Shown: positions 10,653-23,267 of the stretch, piece by piece | Layout: each line of letters opens with the position of its first letter | How positions within the stretch are numbered: position 1 is the stretch's first letter | Source: Bryoerythrophyllum caledonicum | Lineage: Eukaryota > Streptophyta > Bryopsida > Pottiales > Pottiaceae | NCBI GenBank assembly: GCA_963971425.1 | Contig: OZ020524.1 | Location: 8,745,845 to 8,809,844, forward strand | DNA length: 64,000 nt | Reading direction: 5' to 3' | Position numbers and translations under genes: made by a program | The notes under the pieces: generated by a model | The model's database searches: none | Told to the model about the DNA's origin: nothing | Seen by the model: only the letters and a program-made list of their open reading frames with translations

Positions 10653-13460
10653 TAAGGGTACGAACGGGAATCTTGCACTTGCAAAACCACCAAATTTTGT
10701 GGTTCACCGAATATTACCTCTTTCTAACCACATCCCCACATAAAAAGGTCTTGCTGGCCATGAACCCGACTTTATCCCTACGATACCCTAACACAATCTT
10801 GTACAACAAGATATGGGGCCACCGGAAATCACCGGCAACAAGGCCCGCAACACGGGAGAGGTACCGCACATGAATCCAGAAATCAAAACCGGATCGTCTC
10901 CTCCTACAATATAAAAACAGGAAAGACAATATCAGAGCCATTGGCACTCGCTTTCAATGGATGGCCCGAGTTGCAAACCTGCAAAAAAAAAAAACACTCA
11001 AAAGTGTTTCCTTAAGTCTCAAAACTTGAAGTTCTATGGAAATTTTTGGAAGTTGGTATTTAAAAACACAACTCAGCCCTTAAAAATCATCATTTAGGGC
11101 TGAAGTTCAACTCCAAATGCCAATCCAATAAATCAAATGGATTCTTTGGCAAATTTTACATGAAGTGAGCTCAAATTCTACTCAAATCCAAGCTAAATTG
11201 CCTCCACAAATGAGTTTCAAAGATTAGACTAAATTTCTTTTATATTTTTTCAACTCCCACAAAAATGTGGTTTTAGGAAAAAAAATTAATCAAAAGTTTC
11301 TCATTCACTGCAGATAGAATTTTCTCCGGAGAGCTCAAATCCGAAGTCAAAATCCAAAAGTAGTAATTATTTTGGAAGATATTAACTCACAATAAAATCA
11401 ATCTACCCAAAATTATAGTTTCATCCATAGTGGATGAAAACTACAACCGCTGATGAAAATCGTTTTACAGGTGAAAATTTGTCCAATAGATGAAAAATTG
11501 ACCGTCAAATTGCAAAATTGCAAAATGGATGAAACTGTCGGTAGCAGGTTTAGCAGCTGTCATTTTTCATTCCAAACTTTCAACGCCCACAATTTCTTTT
11601 AAAATTGTCGAGATCGCGTGTCGTTTGTTGTGTTGGATTATTCTAAATGCGCACTACAACATTTATCTGAATACTCACAAAAAATTCCATCTTCCTAAGC
11701 TCTAATTTCATAGCTAAAGAGGGATATGTGGGGAGGTCTTTGTCATGTGAATAATTAGTAAATTACTGGGGTAGTCAAGCGTCTCGCACTCCAGAAAGGG
11801 AGAATCACCGAGTCCAAGTAGTATAGGATAATGCGGAGCCTTTACTAATGATAAACAATCACTTACAAGCAAAGGCAATCACTAAATACTCTCTAACTCA
11901 CTCACAAAGCTTGACATGACAAAGACGTCAAGTCAAGGACGTGTGCGGAGCTATACGCACACACACAACCCTAAGTGGATGGAAAACATCCATGGATGAA
12001 TGTAGTGCGCCACCGTACGTCCCTAAACCCGTAGATTTATAACAAACTAATCTATACTAAAACACTACGATGCGGAGAGGCCCTCGATGCCACGTCCCGC
12101 GACATCATGATAAAAAATGATTTCATGTTGCTCCTGCAATGTGAATTCACAGCCTTTGATCGTGGCAATTGTCGGCCAAGGCGCATGAGACAAAATCGGT
12201 AAACTCATCCTTGATACTTAATTATCCTACTTGCACCACTCTACATTAATAAGATTTGTTCATTAAAAAAATAACTCTATTTTATTTTTTAATAAAACTC
12301 TCTCTTAGTCACACCCCAAGCCCTCTCCCTCTCCCCCAAACCTCCCTCTTTTAAAATGAAAAAAATAAACCCATTGTCCCATCCCTCTCCCTGCCCTTGA
12401 CTACATCGATTCCCTCTCCCCCACCCCCCATAACCTCTCCCTACCCTCCCTAAATCCACACCTTAAACCCTAACGCTCCCTAACCCTCCCTCCCAAACCC
12501 GACTCTGCATCCTCCCTCGCACATTGTCTGCCCTCTCTCCCGACTCTTCACCACCCTCTCTTAAACTATCTTTTTTTTTTTGGCACAAAAACAAAACGAA
12601 TTTGAATCCTCTCTTAAACTATCATAGTACCCTCCTTCCTTCTCTCACTAACACATACAATTTCTTCCCCTCACTAACCCTCTTTCTCCAACAAGTATAG
12701 TGTAAGGAGTTACTAAATAATCATATTTAATTGTAACAAACAACATTTTAGGTGCAAATCATATGGGATAATTACATGATGTAGCACCAAATTTTTGGCT
12801 CTAATATCAATATTTATTTTAGTGTTTTAATAATTATCACTTTTCGAGGTGCTTTTAACAAATTAGGGAGCGGAGAATGTTACAACACGTAACATATAAC
12901 ACTTAGTAGTGTTAAATTTTTGGGTTTCAAAAATTTTCATATCAATTTTAGAGGTCCGACTGATCTACTAAAGTTGGCTCATGATTTAGGTCTCGACTCC
13001 CCACGTAGCAAAGTTCTACAGAATTCCCCACATGAAGTTCACTGCAAGTGGCTGGTAGCGCAAGTGGGGCCCACAACAAACTCTATGAAAATTCTTTGAG
13101 GCAATCTTTCGTGCTGAGCACCAAGATTTCCAACAGTACCAAGTCCATCCCAATTCATTTCTGAAAGGAAATGTCGGCCACCAAGCTCATGCTTCATTCA
13201 CACTTGCACGTGTAAGCGCATTAAAATGAATCTCGTCAACTTAATCCTTTTACCGCCCAGCTATGTTTCTGAAAAACCAAGATTTCTGCTGATTTTTTCC
13301 TTTATACTAGAATTGATGGAAATATAATGCCATATTTTAGTATCTAACCTTACATAATTGAACTCAAACCACAACCTAAACTTCGGGGAGAATTTGCACA
13401 ACATCCAACAGTTGCTGGAATAGATTCGAAAATTTTCAAGAGTCCCGTCGGGGGACTCTA
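10653..13460. other. AT-rich intergenic DNA with a pyrimidine-rich patch
   Basis: No gene is supported. 12300-12560 is strongly C/T-rich (ccctctccc and ccctaaccct words) but is not a regular tandem or telomeric array. A tiny LINE-tail insertion interrupts it at 12571-12607. Confidence 0.5.
12571..12607 (-). mobile_element. 37-bp LINE tail insertion with 16-bp target duplication
   Basis: A perfect 16-bp duplication (CCTCTCTTAAACTATC at 12555-12570 and 12608-12623) brackets 37 bp. On the minus strand this reads 26 nt of 3' sequence followed by A11. The 26 nt match the 3' end of the LINE at 22118-22962 (both carry ATTCAAA, TTTTGTTTTTGT and then an A run). This is a complete target-primed insertion in which almost the whole element was lost by 5' truncation. 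Confidence 0.85.
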
Positions 13461-14366
13461 GAAGGTTCGGGCAGGTACCTCTTGTGTCAATTCATAACAT
13501 TATTTTTTGAATTTTTTGGAGTAGATGGACATTACTAAAGGCTTTGTGTGAGTTCATTTTTTTCCAAAATCCGACATTTCATGAAAAAGTTATAGGGTTT
13601 TGAAGTTCAAATGGGGAAAGTGGGCATGTCGGGCAACTCCAAAAACTTTTGCTATGACACTCTATTGAATGTGAGATTTTCCATGCTAGCAAATAATATC
13701 ATTTCCTTCCATGTTGTCTAAAAAAAATCCTCTTGTCTTTAGTGAAAACAAGCATATAAATCTAAGTCAAACATTTTCACACATTATCGCACATTGTCGG
13801 GCAAGGTACCAAAAAACTTCTTCTTTTTCACATAAGACTTTGAGATCATCATATTTTTTACTTTCTATGTTTTCCGCAGCATTATGTCGTGTAAACCTTC
13901 TTATTGACCTTTTGGATTCTCATTCTAAAACGTACTAAGTTTGCAAAAAAAATAGAAACAAATTGACAATTTTTGAACCTCGACTCCTTACACAATTTTT
14001 TTCAATATGCTACACCCTTGATCTACCTCTAAAAGTTGGAGTGCAAGGAACTAATATCATGCTTAACATGATGGAAATGGATTTAGACCTTGTGTACTGC
14101 AAAAAATTGATACCAAGTGAAGTCAAAGGTTGACTCTACTAAACGCAAGGAAGGAAATGGACCCTTTTCTCTACTTCAAACACTATAATATTACAATCCG
14201 TGCGGTCAAACTTTATGAAATTTTTGTGTAAGTTACTCAATAAGTTTTAATTGAGATCCTATGGTTAAAATTAGAAGTAAAAATTTTGGTTTCATCCTCA
14301 CTCATTTTACTAATACATGCAATTTTGAAGTGTTTTTGGTGTGAAATTGCCAATGAAATTTAGGGG
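13461..14366 (+). mobile_element. family P MITE, copy 2 (left tip lost)
   Basis: It aligns along its length with 27424-28364. Shared blocks are 'ttttgctatgacactctattgaatgtgagatt', the Gly/Lys-free AT-rich middle, 'ctacacccttgatctacctct', 'aatccgtgcggtcaaac' and 'gagatcctatggtt', and it ends in TTTAGGGG followed by TTAA (14367-14370). The left terminus is replaced by unrelated sequence. The apparent ORF at 13711-13938 lies wholly inside this repeat and is not a gene. Confidence 0.75.
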
Positions 14367-14670
14367 TTAAAGTTACCATACAGTGGTAGTGAAAATTGTG
14401 GATTTTGGTGGGTGTACTACTTTAACAATCAATAGATTCTTGAAAAAAAAATTGTGCCTTGAGTAAAATCAGTCACATGTGCACTAGGTTGATAGCTTTG
14501 CATTGACATATCATATGTGAAGAAAATATTTGTACACAATTATTGATGATTTTTTTGCTTTTGTCTACTTGATTGTGTATGAAAATGTTCCAAACTTATA
14601 CGGATCAAAACAAAAGTTTTGTATTTAAGGAGACGGATCAACATTCACAAAACAATGAAGAATGTCTTAA

Positions 14671-14962
14671 CCCTTTAAGGCCGATGAGCATTTTTGGCCT
14701 GTGAGGATCTACGAGTATTCTAGATCATGCAGAATGGCATGTACACAATGGTTACATATGAGAACAAAAACCTACAAACTTGTTTCACGAAAATCATTGT
14801 AGCTTGTCAATGCTTGCACCGATTGCGATGGCCATAGTCTCAAAAGATGCCCATCGTCCTCCACCTCAAAGTCATGGTCAATTTTTTTGTTTAAGGTGGC
14901 ATGTAGCTATAAAGGATTTTTGTCGAGAATCAACCCATATATGGTTGATTGGCCTTAAAGGG
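14671..14962. mobile_element. 292-bp TTAA-flanked MITE, different family
   Basis: Perfect 12-bp inverted termini (CCCTTTAAGGCC and its complement) are flanked by TTAA on both sides (14667-14670 and 14963-14966), giving a 16-bp perfect inverted repeat in all. The interior is unrelated to family P, so a second sequence family uses the same TTAA target and CCC start. Confidence 0.75.
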
Positions 14963-15283
14963 TTAAAGTCAAAGTTCAATCAAAATTTTAGACGAAAATC
15001 AATGTGCATGTGTGTGAAATACATCATAGTATGAGGCATCGTATTCACTATATTCAATGTATCTTGGTGTATTCAAAGTATTTTGTGTTGTCTTTTTAGC
15101 TTTTCCATGATTTCTATAACTCCAAATCATGATATTTTTGTTTGAGTGTTCATGTAATGAGTACAAAATCTGAACCTCCTATCTTGAAGCCTAATCCCTC
15201 ATGGATTTCACGCAAATTGAGTTTAAGCACCTCCGGAGGCCCAGTTTGAGCTTCTTGGGCGGTAAAGAGTTAAATGTAGGTGT

Positions 15284-18048
15284 ACTACACTAAATATTGC
15301 ATTTAGTGTACTAACACAAATAGTGTATTTAACGTAGTACACTAATTGCAAAGAAGTTCACAAATAGTGTTAGCCGTACATGGCATTCATGATACTTCCA
15401 ATCAACTTTCTTGTGCCAAAAAAAATGTTATGAACTAATAAGATACCCCCAATCAACCGCCTACAAGCTACCATGCCTTCATTGAATAAATTCTTCTTTT
15501 GAAATGTTTATTTTATGAAAAAGTTACTTTCTCAAAAAATTATTTTTCCAAAAGACTTCTTTTCTCAAATGGTTATTTTTTCAAACTGATATTTTTAAAA
15601 AGGTAACTTTTTGAAATGTATACTTCTTCAATATGTTACTTATTGAGAACGTTACTTTTTCAAAACGTTATAGTCCCAAAAGATTACTTTTTCAGAAGAT
15701 TACTTTTTCAAAAGATTATTTTTCAAAAGGTTATTTTTTCAAAATGTTTACTTTTTCAAATGTCAACTTTTTAAAAAGCTTAGTTTTCAAAAGTTTACTT
15801 TTTCTAAATGTTACTATTCAAAAAAATCAATTTTCCAAAGGTAACAGGTTACGTTTTCTAAATGTTATTTTTTCAAAAGTCTCAATTTTCAAACGTTTTC
15901 TTTTTCAAATTTTTCTGTTTCCGTAGTTTTTGTTTTCCAAATCTTTTCTCTTACAAATGATCCCTTTTTCAAATGCTTTTTTTAAAAAAAATCTCATTCC
16001 TTCCAAACCTCAGTTTTTGTATTCCAATCTCTTTCTTGCAAATGTTTTCATTTTTTTGCATTGCAAATTCACTTTCCTTCCATATCTATGTTTTGTTTTT
16101 CCAATTTTTTCTCTCCAAATTATTGTTTTCTCTCAATTGTTGGTGTTTCTATAGTGTTCTTTTCTCCAAATTGTTGTTTTTTCCAATCATTTCTCTACAA
16201 GTTTTTAGTTTTTCTCTTCTTCACTTTTCATACTCCACATGTACGATACAAATAATTCACTTCTACTTTTGATACACTAAATGACCACAAGTAGAATTTT
16301 TTTTATTCCAATCTTTACTGGAATCCCCAAATAGTGTAGTTGTTGGCATTTAATATAATATTCTGCCACTACACTAACTGCGTAGATTGCAATTTGTATA
16401 CATGTTCGTATTTAGTGTTTGGTACACTAAATGCAATTTTCAATGTAGTGATCAATCCTGCAAGTACCAATAGGGCATCAAAGAGCTACCTCTACACTAG
16501 ATATCACTTTTAGTGTAGTGTACACTAAAAATGAACCTGTACACTAATTGTGAACTCGGTAATTAGTGTAGTGACAAATCAACACACTAAATGTCAACTA
16601 CAACATTATTTGTGAATTCCACTTAAGATTGCAATATAAATTTTTTCACTTGTGCACAACTAGTGTATCAAGATTAGAAGAAGATTATGTGTACATTTTG
16701 AGTATAAGAAGCGACAAAGATTTAAGTACATTTAGAAAAAAACAACATTTGGATAAAATAGAATTTAGATATGGAATGAAGGTGAAATTGCACCAAAAAT
16801 TGATTTGGCAAGTAAATGATTGAGAGTAAATAGAACCTAGATATGGAAGAAAAGTGGAATTGCAAAATTAGGAAATATTTGAAAATAGAAGATTGGAAAA
16901 AATAGAAGATTGAAAAGGATTGAAAAAATAGAAGATTTTGAAAAGGTAACATTTGAAACATTGGAAACATTTGAATAAATACACATTTAAAAAGGAGACA
17001 TTTGAAAAGAATTTCATTTGGAAAAATAAACAATAGAAACATGAAACATTTTACGAAGTGTATGTTTGAAAAATGTACCTTTAATATTTGGAAAGTAAAC
17101 ATTGAAAAAGATAACCTTTTTCAAAAGTATATTTTTGAAAAGATGCTTAAAATTTAAAGTACTAAAAAAGTAAAAGATTCAAGAAGATAACATTTGAGAA
17201 AGGAGACATTTGAAAAACAAAATTTATGAAAAGAGAAGGGATTTGAAAAGTAAGGGTTGAAAAAGAAAAGGATTGAAAAAGTAAGGCTTAGAAAAAGTAA
17301 GAGAATGAAAAGTAAAAGTATGAAAAGTAAGGGATTGATAAGGTAAGGGTTTAAAAAAGTAAAGTTTAGAAAAAGTAAGGGATTTGGAAAGTAAGGGTTA
17401 GAAAAAATAAGAGATTGAAAAAGTAAAAGTTTCAAAAATATGGGTAAGAAAAAGTAATGGATTGCAAAATTGAAGGTTAGGAAAAGTAAGGGTTAGAAAA
17501 AGTAAGACTGAGAGAAAGTAAAGATTTGAAAAGTGAAAAGTTGAAAAAAAAATGGTGAAAAGATAAAAATGTAAAAAAATTGTAAAAGTAAAAAAATTGT
17601 AAAAGTAAGAAGTTGAAAGTAAAAGTTGAAAAGGTAAAAATTAGAAAAATAATAAAATCAATAAAAAGTAAAAAGTTGAAAAGGTAAAAAAAAGGAAAAG
17701 TAAGAAAAAAATTAAAAGTTAAAAGTTAAAAAATCTAAAGTTGAACAAGTAGGAACTTTACAAAGTAAAATGTTGAAAGGGTTAAAAGTTCAAAAAATAT
17801 TCATTTGCATTACCAAACTGTAAGAGTCATAAAATCTGCAAATGCATGAGGGGATAATATGGGATTGGGAATGAGGGTAGGTGGTTAGTTAAGGCATGGC
17901 GGCCAGGTAGGTGGTTGATTTGGGGGTTGATTGGGGGTATCATTGATGATATCAGTGGCTAACACTATTTGTAAACTTATTCACGAATAGTGTACAAAGG
18001 TAATTATACTATTCGTGATACTACACTAAAAGTGATATTTAGTGTAGT
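15284..18048. mobile_element. 2.8 kb foldback-like TIR element
   Basis: The ends are inverted repeats of about 30-35 bp (ACTACACTAAAT... at 15284, its complement ending at 18048), with many internal TACACTAA/TTAGTGTA words near 16370-16460 and 16490-16600. The left half (15480-16250) is a degenerate array of TTACTTTTTCAAAA-like units. The right half (16730-17810) is the same array in reverse complement (AAAAGTAAGG..TTGAAAA). The element could thus fold on itself or consist of two head-to-head copies. No transposase is visible, and the target duplication could not be resolved. Confidence 0.65.
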
Positions 18049-18164
18049 GCTCCACCCATGGTAATTTATGTCAAATGCGAGCATTGTGTCTCTTTAGACC
18101 AGAGAATTAGCACATCATTGCCCCCAGGCATGATGTAAAGTCTCTGAAGCCTTTCAGAAGCTAC

Positions 18165-19015
18165 AATCAATTTTACAGATTGTACAGTGGGGTGACATCC
18201 AAATTGGCATCTTGCGCAATTCCAAAGATAGTGTCCACACTGCTGTTAACTTTGAGCTTGGTTCCTTGCCCGACATGTTATCTCTGACGGAGTCGGGTCA
18301 CTTCCATGTAGCTAGCTTCTCACTTTACCCGAAAACTCTACCCGAAAAAGTAAGGGGCGTCACTGATAATCTACGGGATGATGCAGCCGCTTTTCAAGCC
18401 TGTCAACTTCCCCATTCCTCCCAACATACTAATCAGAGCAAGATGGATTGTGAACTTTAAGGTGGCACGTGTCAAATTCTCTTAATAAAGGTAACTAGGG
18501 TACAACTTGGAAGCACCCAAAACATTGGGTTGATTATAATAGCTGACGGTTGATTATAATAGCTAACATTCTGCAAGTAGGGAAGCTATAGTGATAATTT
18601 GGGTCGGGCATTACATGGGGTTTCGCCCACTAACACCCTTCCGAAGACTAAAAGGTTGTTATTCTACCATGAAATTTAGACACAAAATCACCTTTGTGCT
18701 ACAAACATGTGTACCAAATTTCAAGGCCAGGAGATTTATACAAAAAAAGATATTCAAGATTTACCAACGAGGAATAGTTGTAAGAAAAGTTTCATAGCTG
18801 CCAACTTTGACACCCTCCCAAGGATTGAAGAATTTTTCTTTTCCCATGGAATTTTCAGAGTGGAAATATCTTTATGTTAATTACACGTGTGAAAAAGTCC
18901 AAGTCCAAAAGACCCAAAAGAAAATGATATTCCAAATCTACCAACAAGTGTAGATGTGAGAAACAAAGGGGAAAATTGTTTCACAACTTCCAACTTTGAC
19001 ATTGGAACAATCAAC
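18165..19015 (+). repeat. dispersed repeat R155, copy 1 (interrupted)
   Basis: Two parts (about 18180-18250 and 18640-19010) match 50515-50960 at roughly 90 percent, including 'gacatccaaattgg', 'aaaaaaagatattcaag', 'gccaactttgacaccctccc' and 'gggaaaat-gtttcacaacttcc'. The segment between differs from the second locus. The repeat is itself built of units of about 155 bp. No coding potential is kept between the two loci. Confidence 0.7.
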
Positions 19016-20160
19016 ATGCCACATGAAATAACCTTCAACTTTACTACCCATGAACAAAATTTGTCATGCCACATTCAGAAAATAAGAAAAAGCCGTACCT
19101 CTACAACTTGTCAACAAAAACACACAACCTACAAATGCTTTTGTTGAAAGTGATCACAATTTTTTTTTTAAATCATTGCATATACCCCAATAAAAGCACC
19201 TTACAACAATTCACGACAAAGTTGAATTTTTGCCAACTTTGGTTGGCAGATGCACCTACTATCAGTCCCTTGGAAAGGATTTAAAGTTCAAATAGACCAG
19301 TGAAAAGAGCTTCAATTCACGGAAATGGAGGCAATCATTGAAACACAACTCATCCCTTAAAAATATTCAAGAAGTTAGAATAGACCGGTGGAAGCTCCAT
19401 TTGACAAGAAGAAATGCCATAAAGTTTCTTTCCATTGAAACACATCCACTAGTAACCTATTATTTGTGAAAACATCATATTTACAAATGACATTATTAGA
19501 AATATGGTATTAATGTATTGGCCTTACTCATGTCTTCAATACAAGGGGGTGATGTGAATAGAACTCAAAACTCTTTCTTTGGCCACCATCACGCACAATG
19601 GGTGCGCTTCGAATTGATGACATTACACTATTAGAAACCCACCCGTTATTTTCTTTCTAAAACACATTCGCTCAAGAACATTCTACAAGTTTAAAGAGAA
19701 CATTGAGAAGCCCCATCCTAACTTCAAATGTTTTTTTTTTTAAACACTTTCACCCCTTAGAAAAAACCAAGAGGTTTGAAAAGACCAGTGCAAATCTCCA
19801 ATCCATACAAAGAGAAGCCCAGAATGTGTTTTTGTTCCTTTTTCTTCCTCCTACCCTTTCCAACAATGAGAATCACCATAGTGGAATGGAAAGGAGGGGT
19901 AGGAAGCATGATAATTAGCACAAAGATAGAGAAATAATAAACAGAGGCTTTTTATTTATACACTGTTTAAAATGATTAAAAAAAAGTAGCCAAGATGTTG
20001 ACGAGTATTGTAAGTATTTAGCCACATTTTGAGATGATATTCGTTGGTATCACAAATGTATAGCCTGAATGGTACATGGTATTATTTGGGTATATCATGG
20101 ATATTGCAGGATATGGCCTAGGTATCTCCACATAATATGTGCTTGAATAGCTAACTTAAC
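19016..20160. other. AT-rich intergenic DNA
   Basis: No gene, RNA or clear repeat was found. Short frames here (for example near 19703-19918) have no recognisable product and no codon signal. Confidence 0.5.
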
Positions 20161-20168
20161 TCCTTTAA

Positions 20169-22071
20169 TCCCTATAGGACCATGACAATTTCACACCAAA
20201 ACACTTCAAAATTGTTGATTTTAGTGCAATGGGTGAGGAAGGAATTAAAAAAAAAATCTTCTAGTTTTGATCATAGGATCTCAATTTAGACTTATTAAGT
20301 ACCATGCTCACAAAATTTCATAAACTTTGATCGCACGGATGGAAAGATTATTGTGTATGAAGTCAAGCGCATGGTTCATTTTCTTCTGAGGGTTGAGTGG
20401 AACAACAAACTTTGACTTCTCTACGTGTCAAATTTTATACCACACAAGGTCTAAATCCATTACTTTCATGTTAAGCATGATGTTAGTTCCTTATACCCTA
20501 ATTTTTAGAGGTAGAAAAGGTTGTAGTATATTCAAAACGATTCTGCAAAGAGTAGAGGTTCAAAAATTGCCAATTCTCGTTTTAATTCTATGTGAACTTA
20601 ACCCCTAACTTTGCTTGACAATTTCACTCCAAAAACACTTCAAAATTGTTAATTTTAGTGCAATGAGAGAGGAAGGAAACAAAAAATTGTATTTGTAGTT
20701 TAAATCAAAGGATCTCATTGATTTTCCCAATAAATAATATACTCACAAAATTTCATAAACTTTAATTGGACAAATTGAAAGATTATAGTATTTGAAGTAG
20801 AGAAAACGGTTAGTTTTCTTCCCTGCGTTGAGTGGATCAAGAGACTTTGACTTTAGTTGGTATCAAAGTTTTGCACTACACAAGGTCTAAACTTTATATC
20901 ATCATGTTGACTATGATATCAACTCCCTTTACGCCAATGTTTAGAGGTAGAGAAGGGGTGTAGCTTATTCAAAAAAATTGTGCAAGTAGTGGAGGTTCAA
21001 AGAGTGCCAATTGACGTTTTAGTTCTTTGGGAACAAAGTATACTCTAGAATGATAATCCGATCGATCAATAAGAAGGTTTACACCACCTCTTGTAATAGA
21101 AAAAATCAAAAGTGAAACATATATAGATCTCAAAGTTTATTTAGAAAAGAAGAAGTGTTTTTGGTTCCTTGCTCGACAATGTGTGAAAATCTTTGACTTG
21201 GGATTAAATGCATCTTTTGACTAAAGACAAAAAAAATTGTCTGTATGAAAGGAAGTAACATTACTTGCTAGTATTGAAACTCTCAATTTTACTAGAGTAT
21301 TCTAGCAAAAGTTTTTGGAGTTGCCCGACTTGCTCGCAATTGACAATTTTTTCCTTTAAGATGACATAACTTTTTTCCTAATAGTCCAATGAGGATAAAA
21401 AAAATGATACTCCCACGTGCCTCTTGTCTTCTTGCATCTCTATATAAAATTTCAAGAATTTCAAATATAAATTGCAACTATGGGAACGTTTCTAAGATCT
21501 GGAGAAGCCCACCTTGGGACTTTTTTCATTTAGGGATTAGTATGTTTTAGGTTGATCATCCGAATGGTCAACAAGAAGGACCTCACCATCAATTGTTGTG
21601 GAACAAATAATATATTATTTAACATGAAGATATGAAGATATCTTCGTGAAAGATATGAAGATCTCTAAGTTATTCATGGAAAGGGAGAATTTTTTTGGGT
21701 ACCTTCCTTGACAATGTGTAAAAATGCTTTTACTTGGGTTCATATGCTATTTTTCATCAAAGGCAATAATTTTTTTCTTGACAAAAAGAAAGGAAATTAT
21801 ATTGCTTGCTAATATAGAATATCTCACATTTAATAGAGTGTCCTAGCAAAAATGTTGGAGGTGCCTAACGTGCCCACTCTCCTTGTTTGAAATTCAAAAC
21901 CCTGTAACTTTTTCATTAAATGTCGGTTATAGGGAAAAATTGTTCTCCCACCTAGGTTTTAGTACTGCCCATCTACAATAAAGATTTAAAAGAAGAATGT
22001 GGTAAATTGACATCATAGGAACGTGACTCAACCTCCAAAATGCCATTTTTTGACACTTAGCCCTTTAGGAG
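20169..22071 (-). mobile_element. family P MITE, copy 3, split by copy 4
   Basis: In reverse orientation the 3' half (20169-20597) and 5' half (21541-22071) of one family P element are separated by another complete copy (20602-21536). The outer edges carry TTAA (20165-20168) and a mutated TTAC (22072-22075). Removing copy 4 rejoins blocks contiguous in the full copy at 27424-28364 ('gttttaattctatgtgaa' then 'gttttaggttgatcatccg'). Confidence 0.7.
20602..21536 (-). mobile_element. family P MITE, copy 4, nested in copy 3
   Basis: A 935-bp copy starts CCCCTAACTTTGC after TTAA (20598-20601) and ends before a mutated TTAG (21537-21540). The insertion point corresponds to a TTAA inside the family consensus, so a member inserted into a relative at its own target motif. 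Confidence 0.7.
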
Positions 22072-22117
22072 TTACAGTGGAGGTCGTAGGATTTCTGTTG
22101 GTTTTAAGAATTTGATT

Positions 22118-22962
22118 TAAAAATATTTTTTTTGTACAAAAACAAAATGGAGTTTGAATTGCAAAGAAAAGAAGAACCAACAAAAAACGCGCCAAGGCCG
22201 GCAGCACAGAGGCCAGAGAGAAACCGGGACACTAACGAAACTCTCTAACCCACTCAACTCGATTATCCAACCTTGTACACAAAGCCTTGTTGCAGCCCCA
22301 CTTGGAGTCAAATTTGGCAAGGCCTCACAGATTATCCCCACTCTCAACCTTGAAGGGAGTCCAACGGTGTTGATTGAACACCCAGTCATTACGGGCAATC
22401 CACAGAGTCCAGATGGTGATGCCCCGGAGCAACAACCAAAACCTACTGAGTTTTCCGAATTTTCGAGGAGGGCGGGCAGCGAACAAGGCTTGTTCGAGAG
22501 TAGGGAGTCCCCACCTCTGCGTAAAGGAGCCGCTAATGTGTTGGAGGACTTTGACAACATAGAGCCAAGAGGAGCGCGTCTGCGGGCAGGACCAGAATTT
22601 GTGCACAATGCTTTCCACCTCACCTCGATGACAAACCCTACAACTATCATCAATGTCGTGGGCAACTCGACTTCTCCATTGACTAACGGCAATGGCCTTG
22701 TGCCAAATCACTCCGGCTTCTTTGCCAACTCTCTCCGAGTCCCAAACATTACTCCACTTGAGTTTGAAGCTAGTGGGAAGAACCTGATTCCACTTAGTGG
22801 TAACAACATTAGAAGGAGGTCACCTCGCGCGCAACAGTAGCCTACCAAACTTGGTGGTGTAAGAAAGCAGAGGTTCTCCATTGGTCCAGATGACTCTCTC
22901 CGGATCCCAAGTGAGTTACATGGTCTTTCCATAGAAGAGAATGACCCCTTGCTTGCGTTCCC
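22118..22962 (-). mobile_element. 5'-truncated L1-like LINE with 14-bp target duplication
   Basis: The 845-bp insertion lies between perfect copies of TTAAGAATTTGATT (22104-22117 and 22963-22976), with an A-rich tail on the minus strand at the left end. The minus-strand frame 22325-22711 encodes the C-terminal zinc-binding region of a LINE reverse transcriptase (zf-RVT type): CRVCHRGEVESIVHKFWSCP gives the C-x2-C...H...C pattern, followed by FWLLLRGITIWTLWIARNDWVF, which is typical of plant LINE C termini. Catalytic reverse transcriptase is absent because of 5' truncation. The long plus-strand frame at 22154-22840 is an antisense artefact. Confidence 0.85.
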
Positions 22963-23267
22963 TTAAGAATTTGATTCTCAGGAGGGGAAAAGTCTGAAGC
23001 TCCTGCAACATTAAAAAAAGGCACCCATTTTTAAAAAAAATTCTTTCTAAAGAACTGAAAGGTGGCATTGATTGGTTGTGAAAGAGGGGGTGGGCCCCAC
23101 TTTGGTGCCGGATAGGCATTTAATTGGCCTTGGGTCTGACAAGCCCACATGGCGCCCACCTGCTTCTCCATGGCCCCTCAATAACAATGGCAAGTTCCCT
23201 CCATCAGCCAAAATCTACCCCCTAGGTTTGTTGCGTTTCCATACAAAAAATCAATATTGTTCCATTT

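Noticed and set aside
12300..12560. Possible interstitial telomere repeat (ccctaaccct words)
   Set aside because: There is no regular 7-bp CCCTAAA array, only C/T-rich low-complexity sequence.
13711..13938. 75-codon ORF
   Set aside because: It lies wholly inside a MITE and the frame is not kept in other copies.
22154..22840. Plus-strand 228-codon frame
   Set aside because: It is antisense to the LINE zf-RVT coding sequence, which explains the open frame.
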